25,626 bases of DNA from an uncultured Bacillota bacterium (GCA_946540075.1 CAMNHZ010000007.1:1-25626), one strand, 5' to 3'; counted from the first letter of the stretch, positions 1 to 8,055 are shown. Numbers and translations: made by a program. Notes: a model not told the origin generated them from the letters alone.

Positions 1-163
1 AATACTAATATTATTATTATTTATGTTTATTAATACTATTATAAATGAATTACTTATCTACTGATCATACATAATACAGTTGATACTCTTATTATAATCA
101 TATTTATTAATAATATATATACTACTACCCTATTATCATAAATATATAAATAGGGGAAGTGAA

Positions 164-192
164 TAAAAAAATATTCCTTAATGGAATATTTA
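164..192 (-). terminator. Rho-independent terminator of the HTH regulator gene
   Basis: A perfect 9-bp stem (169-177 with 183-191) with a 5-base loop is followed, on the minus strand, by a run of U from the A tract at 165-171. The stem overlaps the stop codon (190-192) of the leftward HTH gene. Confidence 0.8.
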
Positions 193-972
193 GTCTGTAA
201 TCTTACGAGATTGTATTTCAGCAATCTTTTCTAATACTTCGCCAGCATTTTTATCTGTTATTTTATCATATCCAAGTTCTTTTAGGGCTTGAATTTTGTA
301 TGTATTTAATTCGAGTGTACGACTCATTTTTTCTTCTAATTTATGTTCTATATAATCAACAAATCTCTTATGACTTTCGGCTAATTTTGATTTAGAAGCT
401 CCCCCATTGTTATATAAAGTCATTGCTGAGAACATAATACTTTCGAAAATAAATTGTTCTTCTTCTTCAAAAACAAATTCATTTGCTTTTACTGATCCTG
501 ATGCTTTAGAAATGTAACCTAACATATATTTTATTTCAGGAGATGAATTAATAGCTTGTAATGTGTGATATAGGTACTTTACTGTATAATAAGCATCATT
601 TGTATTATCCTCTAATTTTTCTTTTAATAATTCAATAACACTATGTAATAATTCAACGTTTTGTTTAGATAGTCCACTATAAATATCATTATTAGAATTA
701 TCAACATTCTTATAACTGCTTTCTAAAACAGTATTTAATCTAGATTCTACACTTAAAATATAATCAGTATCTACTTTAATATTTTTAATTTCGTCTCCAG
801 ATTTTATTCCTAATAAATTTAATAATAATACTTTTTTATCTTTTGGCCAATTATTTATATCATCAAGTTCTAGGTAATTATATATCATTTGACGTGAAAC
901 ACCTAGAAACTTAGCTAGTTTAACTTTTGATATTCCTAATTCATGTAGTATTTCATTTAGTCGTTCCATCAT
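190..972 (-). CDS. HTH (XRE/Cro-CI-like) transcriptional regulator with a long C-terminal region
   Basis: Predicted cytoplasmic DNA-binding regulator of about 260 residues. Residues 6-33 read as a helix-turn-helix (ELGISKVKLAKFLGVSRQMI), with a typical second helix and a recognition helix containing VSRQ. The remaining 200 residues are charged, mostly helical, and match no family I recognise; they could be a sensing or oligomerisation domain. A longer in-frame start at 1020 is rejected because the Shine-Dalgarno AGGAGGT (976-982) would then lie inside the coding region. Either of two adjacent ATG codons (972 or 969) suits it. The gene has its own promoter and terminator and so is probably monocistronic. 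The target genes are unknown. A pair of TTGACA repeats at its promoter could be an autoregulatory site, but that is inference. Confidence 0.8.
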   Translation of the reverse strand: MMERLNEILHELGISKVKLAKFLGVSRQMIYNYLELDDINNWPKDKKVLLLNLLGIKSGDEIKNIKVDTDYILSVESRLNTVLESSYKNVDNSNNDIYSGLSKQNVELLHSVIELLKEKLEDNTNDAYYTVKYLYHTLQAINSSPEIKYMLGYISKASGSVKANEFVFEEEEQFIFESIMFSAMTLYNNGGASKSKLAESHKRFVDYIEHKLEEKMSRTLELNTYKIQALKELGYDKITDKNAGEVLEKIAEIQSRKITD

Positions 973-991
973 GTTACCTCCTATATATATA

Positions 992-1020
992 ATTTTAGTA
1001 TCTTTATTGTCAATTGTCAA
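992..1020 (-). promoter_or_regulatory. Sigma-A promoter of the HTH gene, with tandem TTGACA
   Basis: On the minus strand, TTGACA (1015-1020) is followed after 17 bases by TAAAAT (992-997), close to consensus. A second TTGACA lies 7 bases downstream (1008-1013), inside the spacer. The Shine-Dalgarno sequence and ATG follow at the expected distance. Confidence 0.75.
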
Positions 1021-1039
1021 GGTGTAAAGTTATGTATAA

Positions 1040-1063
1040 TAAATAGCACTTAAATAAGTGCTA
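1040..1063 (-). terminator. Likely terminator of mnmA
   Basis: An 8-bp perfect stem (1044-1051 with 1056-1063, loop AAAT) overlaps the TAG stop of mnmA. The minus-strand tail is U-rich but interrupted (TTTATTAT), so termination may be partial. Confidence 0.55.
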
Positions 1064-2164
1064 TAAATACCAAAGTTTTTTACCATTTTTTCTTACTTCA
1101 TTAATAATTCCCCCACCAAGACATTCTTCTCCTAAGTAGAAAACACATGCTTGTCCAGGAGTAACAGATTTTACGCCATCATATTTAACTTTTATATTTC
1201 CATCAGTTAAATATTCTAACTCAACATCAACATCCTTCTGACGATATCTAAATTTAGCTGTACATTTAGTTGGTTTAGTATCACTAATCCAATTTATAGT
1301 ATCAACGATACATTCTGTACTTATTAAATATTCATTATTAGAACTATATGCAACATATAAAATATTTTCTTTAATATTCTTCCCTACTACAAATATTTTA
1401 TCAGTTGATCCTCCAATATTTAATCCTTTTCTTTGACCAATTGTATAATACATAAGACCTATATGATCTCCAATTACTTCATTTGTTTCTATATTTACAA
1501 TTTTACCAGGTTGATTAGGAAGATAGTTTTTTAAGAAATTAGTAAAATTTCTCTCTCCAATAAAACATATACCAGTTGAATCCTTCTTTTTAGCGGTTAT
1601 TAAATCATTTTCAAGAGCTATTTTTCTTACTTCTGATTTTTCTAAATCTCCAACTGGGAATAATACATTAGATAATTGTTTTTTTGATAATTGTGATAAG
1701 AAATAAGTCTGATCTTTATTATTATCTATACCTCTAAGTAATTTATGATCTTTAATTCTAGCATAGTGACCAGTAGCAATATAATCAGCTCCAAGTTCAA
1801 GTGCTTTTTTTACAAACATATCAAATTTAATATATTTGTTGCACATGATATCTGGATTAGGTGTACGACCTTTTTTTAATTCATCAAGAAAATATGTAAA
1901 TACATAATCCCAATATTCTTTAACAAAATCAACACGATGAAGAGGTATACCTATTTTCTTACATACTTCTAATGCATCATTATAATCTTGTTCTTGGGGG
2001 CATATATCATTGTTTAAATCAGGATTACCAAGAATATCATTATTTATTGAACTATCCCAATTACGCATAAAAAGACCAATAACATCATATCCTTGGTTCT
2101 TTAATATAATAGCAGCTACACTACTATCTACTCCTCCACTCATTCCTATTACAACTTTTTTCAT
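1061..2164 (-). CDS. mnmA: tRNA-specific 2-thiouridylase MnmA
   Basis: MnmA adenylates and thiolates U34 of tRNA-Lys, -Glu and -Gln in the cytoplasm, receiving sulfur from a cysteine desulfurase relay. The PP-loop GMSGGVDSS is at residues 7-15. The catalytic cysteine pair is C108 (in NPDIMCN) and C200 (in GICFIGERNF), and the TGHYAR motif is at 131-136. The length of 367 residues is normal for the family. The frame extends to a TTG at 2191, but the promoter -10 element covers 2191-2196, so the ATG at 2164 is preferred. Its Shine-Dalgarno (AGGAAAG) is distant, about 15 bases, so initiation may be weak or the exact start uncertain. The sulfur donor gene is not in the window. Confidence 0.95.
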   Translation of the reverse strand: MKKVVIGMSGGVDSSVAAIILKNQGYDVIGLFMRNWDSSINNDILGNPDLNNDICPQEQDYNDALEVCKKIGIPLHRVDFVKEYWDYVFTYFLDELKKGRTPNPDIMCNKYIKFDMFVKKALELGADYIATGHYARIKDHKLLRGIDNNKDQTYFLSQLSKKQLSNVLFPVGDLEKSEVRKIALENDLITAKKKDSTGICFIGERNFTNFLKNYLPNQPGKIVNIETNEVIGDHIGLMYYTIGQRKGLNIGGSTDKIFVVGKNIKENILYVAYSSNNEYLISTECIVDTINWISDTKPTKCTAKFRYRQKDVDVELEYLTDGNIKVKYDGVKSVTPGQACVFYLGEECLGGGIINEVRKNGKKLWYL

Positions 2165-2190
2165 ACTATCATCGCTCTTTCCTATGGACA

Positions 2191-2219
2191 ATTATACTAT
2201 ATAGAGCAAAAAAAAACAA
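2191..2219 (-). promoter_or_regulatory. Sigma-A promoter of mnmA
   Basis: TTGTTT (minus strand of 2214-2219), a 17-base spacer and TATAAT (2191-2196). The predicted transcript starts near 2184, which excludes the TTG codon at 2191 as the start of mnmA. Confidence 0.6.
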
Positions 2220-2231
2220 CAAACTATATAC

Positions 2232-2849
2232 TTAAATTAACTTTAAAATAAAGTTTAAAACAACTGGCATAATATATATTTCATATAATGTAGATAATAA
2301 AATAAAACTTATTGATATTACTAAAACTAAATAGTATTTACCCATAATATTTTTAAAATCTATTTTCTTCTTTCTAAGAATACAATTTAAAAATTTAATA
2401 GAAAAACTTAAAGCATACATAGTAAGAATCATATATATAATAATATTGATAGCTTGATGAGGAAAGACATAAATAAAAGCCATTAAAAGTCCTTTAAACT
2501 TATAATTAATTAGTATACTACCAATTGAAAATCCAATAATAAAGATTTTATAAAAATATATAAATATAATAATAGGTAGACCTACTATTGACATTCCTAA
2601 TAACCAAATTATAAATACTAACCCGATATTAACCAATAATTCAGTAATTATATTAGATGATAAATCTGGCTTTGTTGATACTTGTGAAAAGAATTTTTCT
2701 AAGTATTCTTTTACTAAAGTTTTATCAGAATTTTTTAGTATTATTATAAATAAAGCCCCTGACATAATTCCTAGTATGAATAGTGTGAATAGAAAAATAA
2801 TCATTCTTCTGTTAATTGGTAGTTTGTCCGTTATCTTAGTTCTTAGCAT
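2232..2849 (-). CDS. spoIIM: Stage II sporulation protein M
   Basis: SpoIIM, with SpoIID and SpoIIP, forms the peptidoglycan-remodelling complex that drives engulfment of the forespore. The 205-residue protein has the family layout. An N-terminal helix at about 16-38 (MIIFLFTLFILGIMSGALFI) is followed by a short extracytoplasmic stretch with KEYLEKFFSQV. Then come further hydrophobic segments, including the conserved IIWLLGMSIVGLPIIIFIYFYKIFIIGFSIG region and FPHQ near 130. It matches my recollection of Bacillus SpoIIM (LGISIIGLPVI, FTVGFLV) along its length. The Shine-Dalgarno GAGGTGA lies 8 bases before the ATG. It is apparently transcribed alone, behind the terminator at 2927-2953. A mother-cell sigma-E promoter could not be identified with confidence. 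Confidence 0.9.
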   Translation of the reverse strand: MLRTKITDKLPINRRMIIFLFTLFILGIMSGALFIIILKNSDKTLVKEYLEKFFSQVSTKPDLSSNIITELLVNIGLVFIIWLLGMSIVGLPIIIFIYFYKIFIIGFSIGSILINYKFKGLLMAFIYVFPHQAINIIIYMILTMYALSFSIKFLNCILRKKKIDFKNIMGKYYLVLVISISFILLSTLYEIYIMPVVLNFILKLI

Positions 2850-2926
2850 GTATATTTCACCTCACTTAATTATATTAAAATGATAGTTAAATATTCCTAT
2901 TTATACTTAATCGTTATCGATAATAT

Positions 2927-2953
2927 AAAAACAACTATTATATAGTTGTTTTT
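2927..2953 (-). terminator. Terminator after the GNAT-like gene
   Basis: A stem of about 11-12 bp (2927-2938 with 2942-2953) with a three-base loop overlaps the stop codon of the leftward gene. The minus strand then runs TTTTTATATT. It separates the C39/GNAT unit from spoIIM. Confidence 0.8.
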
Positions 2954-3510
2954 TGTTCTCTTAAATTAAATGAAATTGTATTTTGAATATTATACTTATT
3001 TAAGTCTTTAACCCAAGTACTAGCTAATTTTAACATAATTTTATTATTACTACAACATTTAATTATTGCATCTTTATTTTTAGATACACCATCTTTAATT
3101 AAATTACATAAATAATCATACTTAGGATTAAACTCTTCACTAATTATCTCAGGTATTCTAGAAAATTCTAATCCTAATTCTCTAGAAAAACTAATTGCTT
3201 TCTTATTAAAAGTAGATATATATGTCTTTTTAATATCGCTACGTTTTTTTAACATATTAATCATTTCTTTTAATCCTTGTTTAGCATAATTATAATTTTC
3301 GTATTTTGGATTTATTCCAAAATCTAATTCCTTTTCAGTTGAAATGCAATATCCAAAATCTTTTAATACAAATACAGAAATTATATCTTTATCATTATGC
3401 CATATATATATTTCAGTACTATTCTTTCTAGATACACTTAAACACATTTTATTTAAATTATTAAGTGCTTGATCAGAAATTTTTTGATTATCAATTTTAA
3501 TTAATTTCAT
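2938..3510 (-). CDS. GNAT-like acetyltransferase (divergent), partner of a C39-like peptidase
   Basis: Cytoplasmic protein of 190 residues. The middle (about 70-130) resembles the acyl-CoA-binding half of GNAT N-acetyltransferases. A turn at NYNYAKQGLKEMINML stands where the Q/R-x-x-G-x-G/A loop and following helix are expected. A strand (KKTYIS) and FNKKAISFSRELGLEFSR follow, the usual 'N...A..FY...GF' ending. The CoA loop is not canonical, so activity is uncertain. The C-terminal 60 residues are helical, with CC at 152-153, and are unassigned. It lies 15 bases after the C39-like gene and shares its terminator, so the two are almost certainly co-transcribed. Fusions of GNAT and C39-family domains exist in other bacteria, which supports a functional pair. 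The substrate is unknown. Confidence 0.55.
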   Translation of the reverse strand: MKLIKIDNQKISDQALNNLNKMCLSVSRKNSTEIYIWHNDKDIISVFVLKDFGYCISTEKELDFGINPKYENYNYAKQGLKEMINMLKKRSDIKKTYISTFNKKAISFSRELGLEFSRIPEIISEEFNPKYDYLCNLIKDGVSKNKDAIIKCCSNNKIMLKLASTWVKDLNKYNIQNTISFNLREQKTTI

Positions 3511-3525
3511 ACTACCTGCCCTACC

Positions 3526-4119
3526 CTATATTATTAATTCAATTCCTCTGTTTATAAGTAAGTATTCTCTGTTTTCAATTAAACCTAATGAAAAATCTTT
3601 TTCTTCTTCAGAATTAAATCTACTCAATAATACTTTACGATTGTAATTAAATGGTCTATCAAAAATAATAGTAACACAAGACTCATTATCATAATAGTTT
3701 TGATCTAGATAATATGGATCCCATAAATAAGCATATCTATCATCAATACCAGTAAGTAATACATAATGCATAGAATTACCTTTATATACTTTAATTACTG
3801 CGACACCATCATTATCAAGCCATAATTTCAATTTATCAATATCAACAGACTTACCTTGATATAAATTACAATGTAAATCAAAATTATTTCGTATAGTTAG
3901 CTCATTAAACCAAATATTAAGTAAATTTCTAGCCTCTTTTGATTTACCTTGCTCTTCAAGTTTACCTTTTTCATCATAACAGTTCAATGTATAAACTGAT
4001 ACCAACCTAATTAATTCACTAGGTATCTCTTCTCTTTCAAACAAATAACTAATTGCATTCAGTAATGAAACACTACCGCAATCAAATTCAGTCATTTGAA
4101 ACCTAAGTGGTGTTTTCAC
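3526..4119 (-). CDS. C39-like (papain-fold) cysteine peptidase family protein
   Basis: A 197-residue protein with a full papain-type constellation. Q8 (oxyanion) precedes C14 in FQMTEFDCGSVSLLNA, H118 is in MHYVLLTGI, and D134 is in LWDPYY. This fits the peptidase C39-like superfamily. No signal peptide, membrane segment or ABC transporter domain is present, so it acts in the cytoplasm and is not a bacteriocin exporter. It could be a protease, amidase or transglutaminase-like enzyme; the sequence does not decide. The frame reaches an ATG at 4137, but GTG at 4119 is better placed behind GGAAGTGAT, the same arrangement as the GTG start of the glycosyltransferase at 21399. The GNAT-like gene follows after 15 bases. 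I recall related proteins in Clostridia, but a search is needed to confirm this. Confidence 0.75.
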   Translation of the reverse strand: MKTPLRFQMTEFDCGSVSLLNAISYLFEREEIPSELIRLVSVYTLNCYDEKGKLEEQGKSKEARNLLNIWFNELTIRNNFDLHCNLYQGKSVDIDKLKLWLDNDGVAVIKVYKGNSMHYVLLTGIDDRYAYLWDPYYLDQNYYDNESCVTIIFDRPFNYNRKVLLSRFNSEEEKDFSLGLIENREYLLINRGIELII

Positions 4120-4152
4120 TAATATCACTTCCCACATATTCTTTATAAGGAT

Positions 4153-4161
4153 ATTATATCA
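4153..4161 (-). promoter_or_regulatory. Extended -10 promoter of the C39/GNAT operon
   Basis: The minus strand reads TGATATAAT (TGn plus TATAAT, 4153-4161) about 35 bases before the GTG start, with no good -35. The same TGATATAAT string occurs before the genes starting at 13023 and 14210. Confidence 0.5.
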
Positions 4162-4189
4162 TAAAATATAATAATTAAAACAAATTTAT

Positions 4190-4214
4190 AAAAAAAGAGA
4201 CAAAATGTCTCTTA
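4190..4214 (-). terminator. Terminator of spoIVB
   Basis: An 8-bp stem, AAGAGACA (4195-4202) with TGTCTCTT (4206-4213) around an AAA loop, overlaps the stop codon and is followed by a U run on the minus strand (A tract 4190-4196). Confidence 0.85.
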
Positions 4215-5201
4215 TTTCTCTGCTTCTTCTAACATATTAGTTATAAATACACCATATCCACGAATTGGATTATCTACTACTACATGAGTTACAGCCCCAA
4301 CAATTCTATCATCTTGTATAATTGGAGAACCACTCATACCTGCAACTATGCCATTAGTTGCTGATAATAACTTATTATCAGTTACTTCAAATAAAATGTT
4401 TTTTACATCCTTGTTATTTATTATTTTAATAATATTAATATCAAATTCTTCAACTTTATTACCTTGTATAACAGTTCTAATTTTAGCTGCTCCAATTTTT
4501 ATATTACTTGGCTTAACGACTTTATATAATTTCTGATTAGTATTATCACTAGTATAAGTACCAAAGACTCCTTTAGTGGTATTTTTAAGAACTTTACCAT
4601 TTACTTTATCCGGAGTATAAATAGCATTTTTCTCACCTGGAATACCATCTTCACTACGTTCAATACTAGTTACTTTTGAATCAAATATCTTACCGTCTTT
4701 CACTTCTAATAATTGATTTGTATTATTTAAAGTTATTTCGTGCCCTAAAGCACCAAATATCTTAGTATTTGGATCGACAAAAGTAAGCGTACCAATACCA
4801 GTTATACTATCTTTTACATAAAGTCCCGTTTTATATATACCAGTATTATCCTTTATTATTTTTAATGTAGTTGTATATTTCTTGTCACCTCTTAAAAATC
4901 CAATCGTAATATTTCCTTTTGAACCATTTTCATTAATAAGAGAGACCATATCATCGACATTATTAATATTTTTATCATTAATACTAATAATTCTATCACC
5001 TAGTTTTAGATTTGCATCATGGATTGGACTTACGTTTCCAACATTATAAGAACCTATAATAACTACACCTTTAGAATTAACTTCTATACCAATATTTTCA
5101 CCACCGGCATATATATAATCTGAATAAGCAAGTACTGTATATGGCATACTAATAATAAGAAGAATCAAAGTAAGTATTTGTTTAAATTTTTTAATAATCA
5201 T
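4212..5201 (-). CDS. spoIVB: SpoIVB serine peptidase (PDZ + S55), sporulation signal protein
   Basis: In spore formers SpoIVB is made in the forespore, crosses the inner forespore membrane and cleaves SpoIVFA to trigger pro-sigma-K processing. The 329-residue protein has a signal anchor (about 5-25, KQILTLILLIISMPYTVLA). A PDZ domain follows at about 35-115 (NVSPIHDANLKLGDRIISIND), then an S55 peptidase domain at about 125-329. The catalytic residues are probably H154 (ALGHEI), D275 (FEVTDNKLL) and the serine of GMSGSPI at 290. The C-terminal VGAVTHVVVDNP.RGYGVFI is typical of the family. It is about 100 residues shorter than I recall for the Bacillus protein. AAGGAG lies 8 bases before the ATG. 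The usual spo0A neighbour is absent. Confidence 0.93.
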   Translation of the reverse strand: MIIKKFKQILTLILLIISMPYTVLAYSDYIYAGGENIGIEVNSKGVVIIGSYNVGNVSPIHDANLKLGDRIISINDKNINNVDDMVSLINENGSKGNITIGFLRGDKKYTTTLKIIKDNTGIYKTGLYVKDSITGIGTLTFVDPNTKIFGALGHEITLNNTNQLLEVKDGKIFDSKVTSIERSEDGIPGEKNAIYTPDKVNGKVLKNTTKGVFGTYTSDNTNQKLYKVVKPSNIKIGAAKIRTVIQGNKVEEFDINIIKIINNKDVKNILFEVTDNKLLSATNGIVAGMSGSPIIQDDRIVGAVTHVVVDNPIRGYGVFITNMLEEAEK

Positions 5202-5247
5202 TTAAACATCTCCTTATATATACAGACTACATTATATAATATGGATT

Positions 5248-5276
5248 AAAAAAAATATCATATAACATGATATTTT
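5248..5276 (-). terminator. Terminator of the unknown membrane protein gene
   Basis: A 10-bp stem (5252-5261 with 5267-5276) and a 5-base loop are followed on the minus strand by eight U (5255 to 5248). It isolates spoIVB from the gene upstream. Confidence 0.85.
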
Positions 5277-5280
5277 AAAT

Positions 5281-6015
5281 TTATCTAGATTTTACAGTAA
5301 CAGTTGCATTAACTGAATTTAAATCATAATCTTCTTGTTCCGCATCCTCATTAACAAGAGAAACTTCTTTATTAGCAATCGTTTCTAAAACATAATCCAT
5401 TTTTGTATATATTGCGGTTGATTTTACATCTGACATTAATTCATCTTTAGTATTACTTTCTAAAAGAGCATCATATACTTCTAAAGCTAGTTTTTTTAAC
5501 TCTTCATCATTTTTATTTAATAATTTACCAACTTTACTTTTATTAAAAGCATATTCTTCATCTAATTTTGTTCTTATATAACGTAATTGATCAAAAATAC
5601 TATCGACAATTCTTTCTTTAGTTTCATCCATTTCTTTTTCTTCAACTGCAGATTTTGATTGTTCACCTACAGTATTTACAACAGTATTATATCCTGCTAC
5701 ACTTCCAGCTGTAAGTGCTGCTACTGCTGCTCCAATCGCAGCTTTCTTATTTATACCTGATTTAACTTTGTTATCTTTTACTGGAGCATTTTCTAATCTA
5801 TTTATTAAGATCATTTCATCTCTAGGAACACTTACTACAATTTCTTTATTATTTAGTATAAATTGTATCTTTGTGTTTTTTTCATCTGAAGAAGATATAA
5901 CATCATCATATTTTCTATTTAATATTTCATTAATAAATTGATTTCTATCTACAACATCTTTAGTTTCTTTAAAGAAAAAATTACCATTACTATAATTAAC
6001 ATTCACTTTGTTCAT
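5281..6015 (-). CDS. Hypothetical protein with one Gly/Ala-rich membrane segment
   Basis: I do not recognise this 244-residue protein. Residues 1-85 are soluble with alternating beta-like hydrophobics (KIQFILNNKEIVVSVPRDEMILINRL). A basic stretch (KVKSGINKK) is followed by a small-residue hydrophobic segment at about 93-112 (AAIGAAVAALTAGSVAGY) that could be one membrane helix. The rest is acidic and helical (KERIVDSIFDQLRYIRTKLDEEYAF), ending with an acidic tail and TVTVKSR. The ATG at 6015 is chosen over 6033 because GGAGGT (6022-6027) lies between them. It has its own strong promoter and terminator and is a single-gene unit between xseB and spoIVB. Nothing in the neighbourhood assigns a role. 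Confidence 0.75.
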   Translation of the reverse strand: MNKVNVNYSNGNFFFKETKDVVDRNQFINEILNRKYDDVISSSDEKNTKIQFILNNKEIVVSVPRDEMILINRLENAPVKDNKVKSGINKKAAIGAAVAALTAGSVAGYNTVVNTVGEQSKSAVEEKEMDETKERIVDSIFDQLRYIRTKLDEEYAFNKSKVGKLLNKNDEELKKLALEVYDALLESNTKDELMSDVKSTAIYTKMDYVLETIANKEVSLVNEDAEQEDYDLNSVNATVTVKSR

Positions 6016-6039
6016 TATTATACCTCCAAACACAAATTA

Positions 6040-6068
6040 ATTATACTACCATTTTTTTTATGTTGCAA
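6040..6068 (-). promoter_or_regulatory. Sigma-A promoter of the hypothetical membrane protein gene
   Basis: Minus strand TTGCAA (6063-6068), a 17-base spacer and TATAAT (6040-6045), 25 bases before the ATG. No terminator separates it from xseB, so read-through from the nusB operon is possible. Confidence 0.7.
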
Positions 6069-6081
6069 GTAATAGATTATT

Positions 6082-6312
6082 TTAGTCATTAGAATCAATA
6101 CTAAAATCTTCTAACTTACCATCACTGTTTACAATTTTACTTACTTCTTTTTCGATACCTTTTAATTTATCATCACATTCTTTTACTAATTTCATTGCTT
6201 TTGTATACTTTTCAATTGACTCGTCAAGATTAGTATTACCATTCTCTAATTCATTAATAATTTTTTCTAATTCTTTTATTTTATCTTCAAATTTTTGTTC
6301 ATTTTTACTCAT
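6082..6312 (-). CDS. xseB: Exonuclease VII small subunit
   Basis: XseB binds several copies along XseA to form exonuclease VII, which degrades single-stranded DNA in both directions. The 76-residue length is normal. The family signature FEDKIKELEKIINELENGNTNLDESIEKYTKAMKLVKECDDKL spans about residues 8-50 as a helical hairpin, and an acidic tail follows. AAGGAG precedes the ATG and lies across the xseA stop, so the two genes are translationally close (11 bases apart). Confidence 0.95.
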   Translation of the reverse strand: MSKNEQKFEDKIKELEKIINELENGNTNLDESIEKYTKAMKLVKECDDKLKGIEKEVSKIVNSDGKLEDFSIDSND

Positions 6313-6323
6313 AACATATCTCC

Positions 6324-7592
6324 TTATTTATTAACCTTACTTACTATAACATCAAGATTACCATCATTTAATTTAATATTAAGTTTATCATCTTTTTTAA
6401 TACCTTTTGTACTACTAACTACATTTTTATCCTTATAAGCTATTGAATAACCACGAGCAAGTATTCCTAATGGATTAACAAGTTCTAATTTTTCAATCAA
6501 ATTATTCAAGTTATTTCTTGCATCTTTATATAAAGAATCAGGATTATTTAAAACATAACTATTTTTTATATTTTCTATTCTTAATTTTTCTTGCTTTATT
6601 CTATTAGTTAGAACAATTCTTAATCTTTCTATAAGCATATCCAGATTTTGTTTTTTATTATCAAACATAATCATTGGATTCTTTATTACAAAAGAATTTT
6701 TAATACTATCTAAATATAGTTTTTGATAATTAATCTTTTTATAAATACTTTCATTTAATCTAATATTAAGTTGTTTTATATGATTTATTAAATCTGACAT
6801 ATTAGGAACAGCCATTTCAGCTGCACCAGTTGGTGTAGGAGCACGCATATCAGCAACAAAATCAGCTATTGTAAAATCAATTTCATGCCCTACCGCACTA
6901 ATTATTGGTATATCACACTCATATATCGCACGAGCAACTATTTCCTCATTAAAGGCCCATAAATCTTCAATAGATCCTCCACCACGTCCAACAATTAAAA
7001 CATCTAAATCATATGTACTAGCTAATTTAATGTTCTTTACAATATCAGGTGCGGCTAATTCTCCTTGAACAAGACAAGGGAATAATATTGTCTCACTAAA
7101 CGGAAACCTACGTCTTATTGTTGAAATAATATCTTTTATAGCCGCACCGGTTGGAGCAGTTATAATACCTATTCTTTCAGGAATTTTAGGAATAGGTTTC
7201 TTTTTATCTTTATCAAATAATCCTTCTTTCGCAAGTTTAGCTTTTAACTTTTCAAAAGCAATATATAAATTACCTACTCCATCTTCTTGCATTTCATCAA
7301 CATAAATCTGATAATTACCAGTTGCCTCATAAACACTAACACGTCCAACTAATAAAACTTTCATTCCATCTTCAGGTTTAAACTTTATTTTACTAGCATT
7401 ACTACTAAACATAATCGCATTTATTTTACTAGTATCATCCTTTATTGAAAAATAAAAGTGTCCCCTAGTATGAGACTTAAAATTTGATATTTCACCCTTT
7501 AAAAATACCGTTCTAAGATTATTATCACTATCAAATTTATACTTTAAATATCTGGTTAACGCACTAACAGATAGATACTTATCTTCATTCAT
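6324..7592 (-). CDS. xseA: Exonuclease VII large subunit
   Basis: Catalytic subunit of exonuclease VII, a cytoplasmic single-strand nuclease used in mismatch repair and damage processing. The 422-residue protein has an N-terminal OB fold (about 5-100; LKGEISNFKSHTRGHFYFSIKDD). The catalytic core contains ERIGIITAPTGAAIKDI (139-155), GRGGGSIEDLWAFNEE (202-217) and GHEIDFTIADFVADMRAPTPTGAAE (235-259), all hallmark motifs. A long coiled-coil region follows, then the ending GILARGYSIAY. AGGAG lies 5 bases before the ATG, and a single base separates it from nusB. mutS in the same window uses overlapping repair chemistry but is a separate unit. Confidence 0.97.
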   Translation of the reverse strand: MNEDKYLSVSALTRYLKYKFDSDNNLRTVFLKGEISNFKSHTRGHFYFSIKDDTSKINAIMFSSNASKIKFKPEDGMKVLLVGRVSVYEATGNYQIYVDEMQEDGVGNLYIAFEKLKAKLAKEGLFDKDKKKPIPKIPERIGIITAPTGAAIKDIISTIRRRFPFSETILFPCLVQGELAAPDIVKNIKLASTYDLDVLIVGRGGGSIEDLWAFNEEIVARAIYECDIPIISAVGHEIDFTIADFVADMRAPTPTGAAEMAVPNMSDLINHIKQLNIRLNESIYKKINYQKLYLDSIKNSFVIKNPMIMFDNKKQNLDMLIERLRIVLTNRIKQEKLRIENIKNSYVLNNPDSLYKDARNNLNNLIEKLELVNPLGILARGYSIAYKDKNVVSSTKGIKKDDKLNIKLNDGNLDVIVSKVNK

Positions 7593-7593
7593 T

Positions 7594-8004
7594 TTATTCT
7601 CCTATTTTTTCATGATAAACCTTATCAAGCACACCATTAATCATCTTACGAACATCATCATCACTATAATTCTTAGCAAGTTCTATAGCTTCATTAATTG
7701 CGACTATAGGAGGAGTATCTGTATAAACTAATTCATATATACCAACTCTAAGTATTGCACTATCAGTATTACCTAAACGATCTATTGTCCAATTATTTAA
7801 ATACTTATTAGCCAATGAATCAATCTCATTTTGATATGTCACAACACCATATACAATATCCTTAACAAATTCATTTTCATAATCTAAAACTTCATTAATA
7901 ACATCATCTATATTAAAACTCATTTTATTTTGTTTATAAACATTAATTTGATATAAAATAGTCATTATTTTATTTCTTAACTCACTTCTACTTAACTTAG
8001 TCAT
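7594..8004 (-). CDS. nusB: Transcription antitermination factor NusB
   Basis: NusB with NusE (S10) binds boxA RNA and supports processive rRNA transcription. The 136-residue all-helical protein shows the family features: SELRNKIMTILYQINVYKQ at the N terminus, NWTIDRLGNTDSAILRVGIYELVY in the middle, and PPIVAINEAIELAKNYSDDDVRKMINGVLDKVY at the end. GAGGTGG precedes the ATG. It is the first gene of nusB-xseA-xseB, the order common in Bacillota (often with folD between, absent here). Confidence 0.96.
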   Translation of the reverse strand: MTKLSRSELRNKIMTILYQINVYKQNKMSFNIDDVINEVLDYENEFVKDIVYGVVTYQNEIDSLANKYLNNWTIDRLGNTDSAILRVGIYELVYTDTPPIVAINEAIELAKNYSDDDVRKMINGVLDKVYHEKIGE

Positions 8005-8028
8005 ATAACCACCTCATAATACCATTTT

Positions 8029-8055
8029 ATCATATGTAACCAATTTTTCATACAA
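8029..8055 (-). promoter_or_regulatory. Possible promoter of nusB-xseA-xseB
   Basis: Minus strand TATGAT (8029-8034), overlapping TATGATAAAAT, lies 24 bases before the ATG. The nearest -35-like hexamer is TTGTAT (8050-8055), but the 15-base spacer is short, so the element is weak or misassigned. Confidence 0.35.

Noticed and set aside
128..155. CCCTATT...AATAGGG inverted repeat in the left-end intergenic region
   Set aside because: Seven pairs around a 14-base loop, with no gene, promoter or U tract linked to it. The rest of 1-160 is simple AT sequence with nothing supportable.
2010..2204. Plus-strand frame opposite the 5' end of mnmA, and similar antisense frames at 4348, 8475, 15856, 19935 and 25042
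   Set aside because: All lie opposite genes with clear protein families and lack ribosome binding sites; they are shadows of AT-rich coding sequence.
5202..5262. CATATTA-type forespore -10 upstream of spoIVB
   Set aside because: The -10 resembles sigma-G promoters but no matching -35 is found at 16-18 bases and TATAAT overlaps it, so no promoter class can be assigned.
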